Positions 27,367 through 36,037 of a stretch of DNA of 64,000 nucleotides are shown here, piece by piece; position 1 is the first letter of the stretch; the number at the start of each line of letters is the position of its first letter. A model generated the notes under the pieces. It was not told where the DNA came from, ran no database searches, and worked only from the letters and a program-made list of their open reading frames with translations. A program made the translations under genes and the position numbers. This stretch comes from DATFVJ01 sp963820395 (GTDB taxonomy: Bacteria > Actinomycetota > Actinomycetes > Streptosporangiales > Streptosporangiaceae), in contig CAWGAE010000006.1 in the NCBI GenBank assembly GCA_963820395.1, positions 1 to 64,000 on the forward strand, read 5' to 3'.

Positions 27367-29534
27367 ACCCGCTCCGGACGGCCGCTCGACAAACTCTCAC
27401 TCACCGCGATCGTCGCCCTCGTGGTGGCCACCAGAGACGCAAACTGGATGGGCATCGGACCACCGGTTCGGCTAGCCTCTACAAAGCACGCGAGCTCACG
27501 TCGCTGGCCTTTGTCCTGGCCGCCCCGCGACCGCGTTGTACTCCGACGTCGCCCGGCCCAGACCGCGGCTTTCTGGAAGTTGTCGAGCCGTGCGCTTCGG
27601 CCACCAGCTGCGGCGTCGAGTGTCTCCTTCGGATAGCGAGGGTTGCCGGTTGTGACATAGGTGATGGCACCGCTCGAGCCGTTCTGGAACCGCACGGTGG
27701 CCTGCACGTCGTCTTGCTCCGGGCCGCGGACGGCGTAGACCTCCTCAGGCAGGCTGTCGGCCCACCAGCTCAGTGTGTCGATGAAGTGGCCGCCTTCCCC
27801 GGTGAACCTCGACCCTTCCAGCTCCTCGTGGCGGTACCAGCTGTCGGCCTCCAGCCGTCCCGCGTTGACCAGGTAACGGGTCACTGAGCTACGGCTCGGT
27901 TGGCCGAACCGCGACCGCATTTGCACTAGCAGCGGCGCGAAGCGCCGGTTGAACCCCACCATGAGCCGGTCGTTGCCGGTGTCCACGACGACCTCGATTA
28001 TCCGCTCAAGCTCGTCCCGGGTCAGCGCCAGCGGCTTCTCGACGAAGACGGCCTTCCCGGTCTCGAGAGCGCGGCAGACCATGTCCGCATGAGTGTGATG
28101 GCGCGTCACGATGAAGATCGCGTCCAACGACGTATCCTCGAGCACGGCGTCTGCGCTTGTCGCGGCGGCCCGGAAACCGAAACGCCGCTGGGCGTTGACC
28201 GCCGACAACGACCGCGTGGTAGCGACGTGCGCCAACTCGACGTTCGTGAGCCGAGCGAGGTGGGGCAGCAGCATCGATGACGCGTAGTTGCCGGCCCCGA
28301 TGAACCCAATCGCCAGCTGACCTTCGCTCGTAACGCGTGGCGGGCAGGCCCGGCCGCCCGAGACCACACGGCTCAACGCGCGCGACTGGCTGTCCGCGGG
28401 GCGCGCGGGATACTCAAGCAGGACCCCCACCGCGGCCAGCGAGCCGGAGGCCAGATCGGCGTAGACGGCGGTCGCTTGCTCCATCGGGAAGACGCCGGAC
28501 ACGAGCGTTTCGACCTCGATCTCCTTGCGTGCGATGAGGTCCAAAAAACACTCAAGATTGCGCCGCTCCGTCCAGCGGACGTAGCCGACTGGGTAGTCGA
28601 TGCCCTCAAGCTCGTAGCGGTCGTCATACCGCCCGGGCCCGTAGGACCTTGAGAAGCGGACGTCTAGCTCCTTGTCGTAGTAGGCATTCCACGGCAGATC
28701 CAGGCGGGTCTTGCCGATGTCGACGACGCGGGCGCGGTCTCGGGCCAGCCTCGCGGCGGTTTCGACCGGTCCATTGGACGACCCGCCCGCGGCCAGCAGC
28801 ACGTGGTCGGCCCCGCGCCCGCCAGAGATTTCGGCGAGCGCCTGCTGGACGGCCTCCATGCCCTCGTCTGTGGGCGCAGCGCACAAGAATGCGCCGGCCT
28901 TCTCGGCCTGCCGGCAGCGGTCCTCGATCACGTCGAGCCCGATGACGCGGACCCCGGAGGCGATCAGGAGACGGGCCACCAGCTGACCGACCAGGCCGAG
29001 GCCGATAACGCACGCGGTGTCGCCCAGCTGGACCTCGGCGCGCCGCACGCCGTGCATGGCGATCGCCCCGACGGTGGAGAAGGCGGCATGCTCAGGTGAG
29101 ACACCCCGAGGGACTGGGACGCACAGGTTGGCGGGAATCCAGTTGTACTCGGCGTGCAGCGCGTACTCATTGCCGGCTGCCGCGACAAGCTGGCCGACGC
29201 GGAACCCCTCGGCGCCACGCCCCACCTCGACCACCACGCCGCATAGCGAGTAGCCCAGCGGTGTGTAGGAGTCGAGCCGATTCATGACCTTCTTGTAGGT
29301 GGTGACCGCGCCCTGCTGCGCGACCGAGTCGATGACCTTGCGCACCTGGTCCGGCCGCGCGCGCGCCTTGCCGACCATCGACATCTTGGCCTCGGTCAGC
29401 TTCATCATTTCCGTACCGGTGGAGATCAGGGAGAACAGCGACTGCACCAGGACGCCGCCGGGACGGCACACCGGGGCCGGCACGTCGAGGACGCTGAGCT
29501 CCCCGGACTTGTAGTTCTGCGCTATCTGCTTCAT
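27363..29534 (-). CDS. Bi-domain zinc-type dehydrogenase fused to Gfo/Idh/MocA oxidoreductase
   Basis: A 723-residue intact fusion. Residues 1 to about 370 are a medium-chain dehydrogenase-like domain (LGYSLCGVVVEVGRGAEGFR, VIGLGLVGQLVARLLIASG, MEQATAVYADL). Residues about 400-715 are a Gfo/Idh/MocA domain (AIGFIGAGNYASSMLLPHLA, then EKPLALTRDEL and FTGEGGHFIDTLSWW). This pairing recurs beside heparinase-fold genes in exopolysaccharide loci. It may oxidise or epimerise a sugar intermediate, but the reaction is unknown. The overlap with the heparinase-like gene suggests a shared step. Codon use matches the neighbours. Confidence 0.85.
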   Translation of the reverse strand: MKQIAQNYKSGELSVLDVPAPVCRPGGVLVQSLFSLISTGTEMMKLTEAKMSMVGKARARPDQVRKVIDSVAQQGAVTTYKKVMNRLDSYTPLGYSLCGVVVEVGRGAEGFRVGQLVAAAGNEYALHAEYNWIPANLCVPVPRGVSPEHAAFSTVGAIAMHGVRRAEVQLGDTACVIGLGLVGQLVARLLIASGVRVIGLDVIEDRCRQAEKAGAFLCAAPTDEGMEAVQQALAEISGGRGADHVLLAAGGSSNGPVETAARLARDRARVVDIGKTRLDLPWNAYYDKELDVRFSRSYGPGRYDDRYELEGIDYPVGYVRWTERRNLECFLDLIARKEIEVETLVSGVFPMEQATAVYADLASGSLAAVGVLLEYPARPADSQSRALSRVVSGGRACPPRVTSEGQLAIGFIGAGNYASSMLLPHLARLTNVELAHVATTRSLSAVNAQRRFGFRAAATSADAVLEDTSLDAIFIVTRHHTHADMVCRALETGKAVFVEKPLALTRDELERIIEVVVDTGNDRLMVGFNRRFAPLLVQMRSRFGQPSRSSVTRYLVNAGRLEADSWYRHEELEGSRFTGEGGHFIDTLSWWADSLPEEVYAVRGPEQDDVQATVRFQNGSSGAITYVTTGNPRYPKETLDAAAGGRSARLDNFQKAAVWAGRRRSTTRSRGGQDKGQRRELACFVEASRTGGPMPIQFASLVATTRATIAVSESLSSGRPERV

Positions 29535-29784
29535 CGCGTCCTCTGGTCGACTGTGCGGTTGGCACGTGCAGTGGGGTCCCCGTGGTTACCCGGCCACGCC
29601 CATTGACCGCGCTTGGCGGTGGCACAACCCCAGCGTCAGTAGCTGCCACATCTGCTTGGAGCGGTCCTCGCGGCCGACGTGCTCATCCCGGTGAGGTGCA
29701 GAGCCTCCCGGCGGATCCTCCCTGACGGCATGAGCTCGCCTCCGACGAGCACATCGTGGATGATCTCTTGCGATCCCGCACACT

Positions 29785-30996
29785 TCAGCCCCCGGTCCGG
29801 TCGAGAGCCTTGCCGTCCGCGATCAGGCCCCGGTAGACGCCGAGGTAGGCGCGTTCCTGGTGGCTCCAAGCCAGCTTCTCCTCGACGCGGGCACGCCCCA
29901 ACTTGCCCAGGAGAGATCGCCCGGGCTCGTCGTCCATGAGATCGACGATCGCCGCGGCATATTCGTGCACGTCGTTGGGCGTGACGTACACCGCGGCATC
30001 GCCAGCTGAAACGCGTGTCTCACGCAGGTCGAAAGCAACCACGGGAAGCTCGAAGGCCATGTACTCCATCGACTTGTTCATCGTCGACACGTCGTTGAGC
30101 GGATTCTTGGGGTCTGGCGACATGCCCACGTCTGCAGTGGAGAGGATGCGCGCGACGAGCTCATCCGGCGCCCGCCCGGTGAACTCGACGTGGCTGGCTA
30201 GACCCAGCTCGTCACGCAATGCCACGAGGTCGTCGAAGCAGTCTCCCGAGCCAATCAACGTGAAGGCGATGTCGTCGCGGCCGAATTCATGCACCACGAT
30301 GTCAGCGGCCCGCAAGACGATGTCGACGCCGTCCTGCGGCCCCATGACACCGATGTACGCGGCGAGGAACCGGCGGTCCCGGCGCAACTCGGGGTGCGCC
30401 GGGCCACGTCGCAGGCGCTGCGGGTCCGGGCCAGTGCGGACGACCGTGACGTCCCTGGTCGACTTGCCGCTTCGCGCTACGGCGACATTCCGGTAGGAGT
30501 CGTTGGTGGAAATCACGTGGTTCGCAGTCCGGTGAGTCCTGCGCTCCAGGGCCCGCAACGCCTTGTAGGGCAGCTTCGGGCCGTCCGGGAAACGAGACTC
30601 GTAGAGCTCGGGACACAGGTCGTGGTGGTCGAACACGAACTGGGTGCGGTCGAGGGCGCGAAGGACGAGGGCGATCGGCCAGAAGATGTCGGGCGGGTTG
30701 CAGGCCTGAATCACCCCGAACCGGCCGGACCGTCTTGCCTTGAGCGTCAGCCATGCCGTTGCGAGGAACGAGTAGGCGTACTCCGTGACGAAGCCGAGCT
30801 TCCTACCGCCGGGCGCATACGGCCGGTACTTGTGCAGCTCCACCGTGTCGACGACCTCGTACGCCGGGTCACCGTGGCCCTTGGGGCACACGACGGCGAC
30901 CTGATGGCCGTCTGAGACGAGCGCCTGGCACTCGAGCCACACCCGGCGGTCGAAGGGCACCGGAAGGTTCTGGACGATGATGAGGACGCGGGTCAC
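29785..30996 (-). CDS. GT4-type glycosyltransferase
   Basis: A 403-residue GT-B enzyme. GTG 30996 overlaps the upstream dehydrogenase stop. N-terminal fold: VLIIVQNLPVPFDRRVWLEC and VFDHHDLCPELYES. C-terminal donor fold: AAYIGVMGPQDGVDIVLRAA, FTLIGSGDCFDDL, VEFTGRAPDELVARILSTAD, and the E-x7-E region in NKSMEYMAFELPVVAFDL. It probably adds a mannose-like or heptose residue to the lipid-linked repeat. The donor is inferred from the neighbours. Intact and probably co-transcribed with the dehydrogenase. The 250 bases downstream hold no gene. Confidence 0.85.
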   Translation of the reverse strand: MTRVLIIVQNLPVPFDRRVWLECQALVSDGHQVAVVCPKGHGDPAYEVVDTVELHKYRPYAPGGRKLGFVTEYAYSFLATAWLTLKARRSGRFGVIQACNPPDIFWPIALVLRALDRTQFVFDHHDLCPELYESRFPDGPKLPYKALRALERRTHRTANHVISTNDSYRNVAVARSGKSTRDVTVVRTGPDPQRLRRGPAHPELRRDRRFLAAYIGVMGPQDGVDIVLRAADIVVHEFGRDDIAFTLIGSGDCFDDLVALRDELGLASHVEFTGRAPDELVARILSTADVGMSPDPKNPLNDVSTMNKSMEYMAFELPVVAFDLRETRVSAGDAAVYVTPNDVHEYAAAIVDLMDDEPGRSLLGKLGRARVEEKLAWSHQERAYLGVYRGLIADGKALDRTGG

Positions 30997-32315
30997 CAGC
31001 TGAGTCCCTCGTAGCCCGGGAGCGACTCCACGTCGCTGCCCAGCCTCCCGCTGAGATCGATCAGATGGCGCGGCGGGCTGGTGAGCAGCGCGTCCAGGAC
31101 CGCGTGGTCGCTCGAGGAGACGATCGCGATGTCGGCTCCGCGCAGCGCCTCGCTGGGCTGGTGCATGAGCAGCCGCTTCAGGTGGGGCAGCTTCGACTCG
31201 ACCTGGCGGCGGTTGGCGCCGACCAGGCGGGCCGGGTGGACGACCGGGTCATAGATGCGGACATCGAACCCCTTGCCGATCAATCGCTCGCCCAGCTCCA
31301 CGTTCGGGCTCTCCCGCAGGTCATCGGTGTTCATCTTGAAGCTCAGGCCGAGCACGGCGACGGCGCGCGCGTCGGACGCCACGACGCGGTCCACGGCTTC
31401 GTTGATCACCAGCTCGTTGGTGGCCAGCGTACCGGCCAGCAGCGGCAGGTCGGCGCCGTTCATGCGGGCCAGGTGCAGCAACGACCTGAGGTCCTTGGGC
31501 AGGCAGGATCCGCCGAAGGCGAAGCCGGGGCGCAGATAGGCCGGTGAGATGTTGAGGACCTGATCCTCGCAGAACAAGGACATGACCTCGCGGGAATCCA
31601 CGCCCAACGGCCGCAGCAGCCGCGACATCTCGTTGGCGAACGACACCTTTGTGGCGTGGAACGCGTTGCAGGCGTACTTGAGCGCCTCCGCGACGCGGAC
31701 ATCGACGACCCGCGCCGGCTGGCCGAGGAAGCCGAACAGGTTAGTGACCGCCTCGGCGACGCGAGCGTCGCAGGTCCCGACGACAACGAAAGGCGGGGCG
31801 AAGAAGTCGGCGATCCCAGAGCCCTCCCGCAGGAACTCCGGGCACATCGCGGCTCCGATGGTGATCCCCGTGCCGGCCAGGCCGCCGGTCAGCGCCGGGA
31901 CCACCAGGTCCTCGACCGTCCCCGGGGGCACGGTGCTGCGGATGACGACGCTGTGCTGACCGAAGGCCGGCGGCGTCACGATGCGCAGCGCCGCCGCGAT
32001 GCCGTCCACGGCGCGCCGCACGTAGGACAAGTCCGTGCCGCCGCGGGCCGTCGACGGCGTCCCGACACACACCAGCGACACGTCGGCCCCGTCGAGAGCG
32101 TCGAGGCACGACGTCGTCGCGTGCAAGGTGCCGCCGACCACCGCCTGCGCGACGAGCCCATCCAGGCCCGGCTCGGCCACCGGGCTGCGGCCGGCGCAGA
32201 TCTCGCCAACCTTGGCGGCGTCGACGTCAACTCCCCGCACGTCGTGGCCATGGGAGGCCAGGCAGGCTGCCGTCACCGTGCCGACATAGCCAAGGCCGAT
32301 CACTGCAACCTTCAC
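30993..32315 (-). CDS. UDP-glucose/GDP-mannose 6-dehydrogenase family protein (AlgD-like)
   Basis: A 440-residue enzyme starting GTG 32315. NAD-binding start: VAVIGLGYVGTVTAACLASH. Central blocks: GTPSTARGGTDLSYVRRAVD, VIRSTVPPGTVEDLV, MCPEFLREGSGIADFF. The active site is FAFGGSCLPKDLRSLLHLA with the catalytic Cys, and the C-terminal NAD domain has VLGLSFKMNTDDLRESPNVE. The SCLPKD form is nearer GDP-mannose (AlgD) than UDP-glucose types. It oxidises the sugar C6 to a uronic acid, fitting the heparinase-fold protein nearby. Its first codons and promoter are duplicated at 10.5 kb. Confidence 0.85.
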   Translation of the reverse strand: MKVAVIGLGYVGTVTAACLASHGHDVRGVDVDAAKVGEICAGRSPVAEPGLDGLVAQAVVGGTLHATTSCLDALDGADVSLVCVGTPSTARGGTDLSYVRRAVDGIAAALRIVTPPAFGQHSVVIRSTVPPGTVEDLVVPALTGGLAGTGITIGAAMCPEFLREGSGIADFFAPPFVVVGTCDARVAEAVTNLFGFLGQPARVVDVRVAEALKYACNAFHATKVSFANEMSRLLRPLGVDSREVMSLFCEDQVLNISPAYLRPGFAFGGSCLPKDLRSLLHLARMNGADLPLLAGTLATNELVINEAVDRVVASDARAVAVLGLSFKMNTDDLRESPNVELGERLIGKGFDVRIYDPVVHPARLVGANRRQVESKLPHLKRLLMHQPSEALRGADIAIVSSSDHAVLDALLTSPPRHLIDLSGRLGSDVESLPGYEGLSW

Positions 32316-32681
32316 CTGTCACCCCACTTGGTTCGCCCGTTGGTTCACCCGCACCGGGAGCCTGTGCATAGGAGCGCCGAGCGGGTGGCGGTGATACGAC
32401 GAACGCCTCCCGAGGCTGTGATCTCGCCACGATGGCGGATATCTCGACGTACAGTGACATATAGACTGCAAAACGTCACCAACGCCCTGGTCATGAAGAG
32501 GTCGCCTCTGGGATGTATCAGGACCGGGCCGCCGCGGGTCCTGTGTTGCGGGTGGCCGTGCCGCCGTCCGGTTCAACTCGTCTCCAGAATCTGAGGGGCT
32601 AGCGATGAGGGTCCTCGTTGCGGGCGATGGTGGCTACATCGGAGCCGTTCTCGTCCCGTTCCTGCGCGCCGCCGGGCACCA
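32190..32681. repeat. Duplicated divergent-promoter block, copy B (intact context)
   Basis: The counterpart of 10521-11024. Here both flanking genes are complete, so this is the likely source copy. Conservation extends through the non-coding spacer (for example GATACGACGAACGCCTCCC) and not only the coding edges. Confidence 0.85.
32316..32604. promoter_or_regulatory. Divergent promoter region between dehydrogenase and epimerase operons
   Basis: A 289-base gene-free spacer between leftward GTG 32315 and rightward ATG 32605, so it must hold promoters for both polysaccharide operons. It has a conserved inverted repeat (AGGACC/GGTCCT, 32520-32542) about 60 bases before the epimerase start, and GAGGGG as ribosome-binding site. 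No certain -10/-35 pair is assigned. Its conservation in the 10.5 kb copy supports function. Confidence 0.6.
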
Positions 32682-33681
32682 GGCCAGCGGACTCGACCTC
32701 GGCCTCTACGAGGGGTGCGACCTCGGCCCCACCCCAGAAGACATCGGCGTGCGGCCCCCGCGCGACATCAGGGACGTCGTAGCAGAGCAGCTGGTCGGCT
32801 ACGACGCGGTGATCTGCCTTGCGGCCTTGTCCAATGACCCGCTGGGTCACCTGAACCCGGCGGCGACGTACTCGGTAAACCTGGAGGGGACGCTGCGCCT
32901 GGCACGGGCGGCCAAGGAGGCCGGGGTTGAGCGTTTCCTGTTCGCCTCGTCGTGCAGCCTGTATGGCGCGGCGGGCTCGGCCGGGGTGGCCGAAGACGCC
33001 GAGCTGTTCCCGGTCACGCCGTATGGCGAGACCAAGGTGCTGGCCGAGCGTGATCTGTCGCAGCTAGCCGATGACGCCTTCAGCCCGACCTATCTTCGCA
33101 ACGCCACCGCCTATGGCGCCTCGCCGCGACTGCGCCTCGACATCGTCGTGAACAACCTCACCGCCGTCGCGATGACCACCGGGGAGGTGCGCCTGGAAAG
33201 CGACGGGTCGCCCTGGCGGCCGCTGGTGCACATAGAGGACATCAGCCGGGTGTTCCTTGCCGCGCTCGAGGCCCCGCGTGAGCTCGTGCATGATGAGGCG
33301 TTCAACGTCGGTCGCCCCGACGACAACGTGCAGGTCCGTGACATTGCCGACATGGTCCGCGGCGCGGTACCGGGATCGAAGGTGTCGTTCGCCGAGGGTG
33401 CCGGGCCGGACCTCCGCAATTACCGCGTCGACTTCTCCAAGCTGGCCGAGACGTTCCCGGATCTGAAGCTGCGCTGGAGCGTGCGGGAAGGGATCGATGA
33501 GCTCGCGGCCGCCTACACCGAACACGGCATGACCTATGACGACTTCATGTCATCGCGCTTCGTGCGACTGCGGCGGATCCGTGAGCTGCTTTCCGTCGGC
33601 CTCGTCGACGAGATGCTGCGCCGGGAGACCGGCGGGCGGCTCCTAATGCCGGGCGCCGAGGTCGCGCAAGAGGGTCACTGA
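32605..33681 (+). CDS. NAD-dependent epimerase/dehydratase (extended SDR)
   Basis: A 358-residue intact SDR. MRVLVAGDGGYIGAVLVPFL carries the Gly-rich NAD loop. SNDPLGHLNPAATYSVN, FLFASSCSLYG, PYGETKVLAERDL (catalytic YxxxK), LRNATAYGASPRLRLDIVVN, WRPLVHIEDISRVFLAAL and AFNVGRPDDNVQVRDIADMV follow. This subgroup is common next to C-methyltransferase or flippase genes and works on NDP-sugars, but the exact reaction is not visible. First gene of the rightward operon. Its first 25 codons are duplicated at 10949. Confidence 0.85.
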   Translation: MRVLVAGDGGYIGAVLVPFLRAAGHQASGLDLGLYEGCDLGPTPEDIGVRPPRDIRDVVAEQLVGYDAVICLAALSNDPLGHLNPAATYSVNLEGTLRLARAAKEAGVERFLFASSCSLYGAAGSAGVAEDAELFPVTPYGETKVLAERDLSQLADDAFSPTYLRNATAYGASPRLRLDIVVNNLTAVAMTTGEVRLESDGSPWRPLVHIEDISRVFLAALEAPRELVHDEAFNVGRPDDNVQVRDIADMVRGAVPGSKVSFAEGAGPDLRNYRVDFSKLAETFPDLKLRWSVREGIDELAAAYTEHGMTYDDFMSSRFVRLRRIRELLSVGLVDEMLRRETGGRLLMPGAEVAQEGH

Positions 33682-33714
33682 TGGTCGGCACCCCGACCCG
33701 GCTGAGTTCTTGAC

Positions 33715-35043
33715 GTGGCAGTGGTGCCATGGCTAGTTGACGCGACTCGCCGTGGACGAGCGGCAGCGGTCGGGAGGGCATGGACAGCGGCGTCCCGGCG
33801 GCTGCGAGGTCAGGCGGTCCGCCGTCTTGGCTGGGGTGTCGCGGACCAGGCGGTGTCCAGCCTGACCAATTTCGCCGTGAGCATCTATGTGGCCCGCACG
33901 CTGGGGGCGGTGCAGTTCGGTGCGTTCGGCCTTGCCTACGTCACCTATTCGTTCGCGCTTAACGCGTCACGGGGCCTTGCCACCGACCCGCTGATGGTGA
34001 GGTTCAGCGGCACGGACCTGCCGACCTGGCGGCGTGCCGTCGCGAGCTGCACCGGCACAGCCGCGGTTGTGGGCTTGGCCGCCGGTGCCTGTGTGCTTGC
34101 GGCGGCCGCAGTACTCGACGGCACGGCCAGGGGCGCCTTCCTCGCGCTCGGACTCACGCTGCCGGGACTGATGTTGCAGGACAGCTGGCGATATTCGTTC
34201 TTCGCACTCGGGCGCGGCAGCCAGGCATTCCTCAACGACCTGGTCTGGGGGGTGGCGCTCCTTCCTGCCCTGGTGTTCGTGCGGGCGACCCGCCACGAGA
34301 ACGTGTTCTGGTTCGTTTTAGCATGGGGCACGGCGGCGGCTGTCGCGGCCGGCGTTGGGCCGTGGCAGGCGCGGGTCGTCCCCAGGCTGTCGGGCGCACG
34401 GAGGTGGGTGTCGCGGCATCGTGACCTCGGGCTTCGCTACCTGGGGGAGAACACCTCCAGCAGCGGTGCCAACCAGCTGAGCACTTACGGCATCGGCCTC
34501 ATTGTAGGCTTGGCCGCCGTCGGCTACGTGAGGGCTGCCGTGACGCTGATGGGCCCCTTCCTGGTCATCTTCTCGGGGATATCCCTGGTCACTGTGCCGG
34601 AGGCTGCCCGAGTTCTGCGTCGCTCGCCACGGCGCCTACCGCTGTTCTGCCTGCTAGTTAGCGGTGGACTCACTGCAGCGGCGCTCGCGTGGGGAGTCGT
34701 ACTGCTGGTGACGCTACCGAGAGGGCTCGGGGACTGGCTGCTGGGCCCGATTTGGCGGCCAGCCTACCCGCTCGTGCTGCCGCTCACGATTTCCGCCTTA
34801 GGCATGTCTCTTTGCGTCGGCGCCGGCGGGGGCCTGCACGCTCTGGGGGCCGCGCGGCGGAGCCTGCGCGCGATGGTGCTCGCGTCCGCCATCTATCTCG
34901 TCTGTGGTCTGGTGGGGGCCGCTGCCGGAGGAGCTGTCGGCACAGTGTGCGGCGCCGCCGTGGCGATGTGGATTGGCGCGCTGCTGTGGTGGTGGCAGCT
35001 GCGCGCGGCGCTGCGGGAGTCCGGCAAATGTACCAGCGCGTGA
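33715..35043 (+). CDS. Wzx-like polysaccharide flippase (MATE/MVF superfamily)
   Basis: A 442-residue integral membrane protein with about twelve hydrophobic segments. The start shows LGWGVADQAVSSLTNFAVSI and YVARTLGAVQFGAFGLAYVT, typical of the first two helices of lipopolysaccharide flippases. Later blocks are MLQDSWRYSFFALGRG and YLGENTSSSGANQLSTYGIG. It should turn the lipid-linked repeat unit to the outer face of the membrane. The start is GTG 33715, 33 bases after the epimerase, in the same operon. Intact, unlike the Wzy/WaaL-type gene at 9.2-10.5 kb. Confidence 0.8.
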   Translation: MAVVPWLVDATRRGRAAAVGRAWTAASRRLRGQAVRRLGWGVADQAVSSLTNFAVSIYVARTLGAVQFGAFGLAYVTYSFALNASRGLATDPLMVRFSGTDLPTWRRAVASCTGTAAVVGLAAGACVLAAAAVLDGTARGAFLALGLTLPGLMLQDSWRYSFFALGRGSQAFLNDLVWGVALLPALVFVRATRHENVFWFVLAWGTAAAVAAGVGPWQARVVPRLSGARRWVSRHRDLGLRYLGENTSSSGANQLSTYGIGLIVGLAAVGYVRAAVTLMGPFLVIFSGISLVTVPEAARVLRRSPRRLPLFCLLVSGGLTAAALAWGVVLLVTLPRGLGDWLLGPIWRPAYPLVLPLTISALGMSLCVGAGGGLHALGAARRSLRAMVLASAIYLVCGLVGAAAGGAVGTVCGAAVAMWIGALLWWWQLRAALRESGKCTSA

Positions 35044-35488
35044 CCGGTTCCGGTCCCACCGCCCGGCCCCGCGCCATCGCGGGCTCGGTTAGGCCCGCTC
35101 CCGCCGGTGGGACGCGCGGCTCCGCCGGCACCCTGACCGCCCGCAGCCCTCGCAGCTGCCCCAGCCTGGTGATAGCAAAGGTGCATGAATTGACCTTTGT
35201 CAAACCGGCGAGCGTTGGTCTTGATTGAAGTGCAACTCGGAGTACGCGGTAGCGGGCTGGGCCGCCGGGATGTTCGCCGCGCCCGCCACGCACGACGCGC
35301 TACAGCCACCCGCGGGCGAAGACGCGGCCCGCCCGAAGATGGCAGTGCCCACGGATGGTTACCCCGGCAAACGGCCCGGGGGGCCCAAGGGCTTATGTCC
35401 CGGCTATCGGGGGCGAAACCGCAGAAACATCACACCGAAGATTGTCGGCCGTCTGCCAATATCGGCGCCGGCCGCGAAGGGAGGCCTT
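35044..35488. other. Intergenic region, probable promoter for the RmlC-type gene
   Basis: Frames here lack conserved sequence. A short inverted repeat, TTGACCTTTGTCAA, lies at about 35191-35204 and could be an operator or include a -35 element. Further on is a G-rich stretch (around 35384-35410) of no known class. AAGGGAGG at 35477-35484 serves as ribosome-binding site for GTG 35489. Confidence 0.45.
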
Positions 35489-36037
35489 GTGTACGTCCGC
35501 AAAGTTCCGCGCATTGCCGGTGCGCTGTTGTTCGAGCCGACCCCGCACGTGGACGAGCGCGGCTTCTTCTGCCGCACCTTCGACGCAGATGTAATGCGCG
35601 CGGCCGGAATCGACCCGTCCGCGTTCGCTCAGGACAGTCTCTCCCGCTCGGCGCGCGGCGTCGTGCGAGGCCTGCACGTGCGACGCGGGGACGGAGAGGC
35701 CAAGCTCGTGCGATGCTCGTACGGCGCGATCTTCGACGTCGTCGTCGACCTGCGGCCCGCCTCGCCGACGTACCGCAGCTGGGAGAGCTTCGAGCTGCGT
35801 GGCGACGAGCAGGTCTCGCTCTACGTGCCAGCCGGCTGCGCGCACGGGTTTCAGGCCCTCACCAGCCCGGCGGACGTGTCCTATCGCATCGACCGCGCTC
35901 ACGACCCTGCTGAGGACGTATCGATTGCATTCGATGACCCCGAACTGGCCATCTCGTGGCCGCTTCCCGTTGCCGCCATGTCGCGGCGGGACCGGCTCGC
36001 CGCGCCACTCGCTGCCGCGACGCGGTTGCTGACATGA
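35489..36037 (+). CDS. dTDP-4-dehydrorhamnose 3,5-epimerase family protein (RmlC-like)
   Basis: A 182-residue cupin from GTG 35489. Landmarks are GALLFEPTPHVDERGFFCRT, FAQDSLSRSARGVVRGLHVR (catalytic His in GLH), KLVRCSYGAIFDVVVDLRP and YVPAGCAHGFQALT. The size and the RG-GLHxR to D-R-HGF pattern match RmlC-type epimerases, which invert sugar C3/C5. No rmlA, B or D lies here, so it may act on another 4-keto sugar. Its stop overlaps the VanZ-like start as ATGA. Confidence 0.8.
   Translation: MYVRKVPRIAGALLFEPTPHVDERGFFCRTFDADVMRAAGIDPSAFAQDSLSRSARGVVRGLHVRRGDGEAKLVRCSYGAIFDVVVDLRPASPTYRSWESFELRGDEQVSLYVPAGCAHGFQALTSPADVSYRIDRAHDPAEDVSIAFDDPELAISWPLPVAAMSRRDRLAAPLAAATRLLT

Noticed and set aside
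35384..35430. G-rich leader before the RmlC-type gene as a riboswitch
   Set aside because: No known riboswitch core could be matched by eye, and base composition alone explains the G runs.
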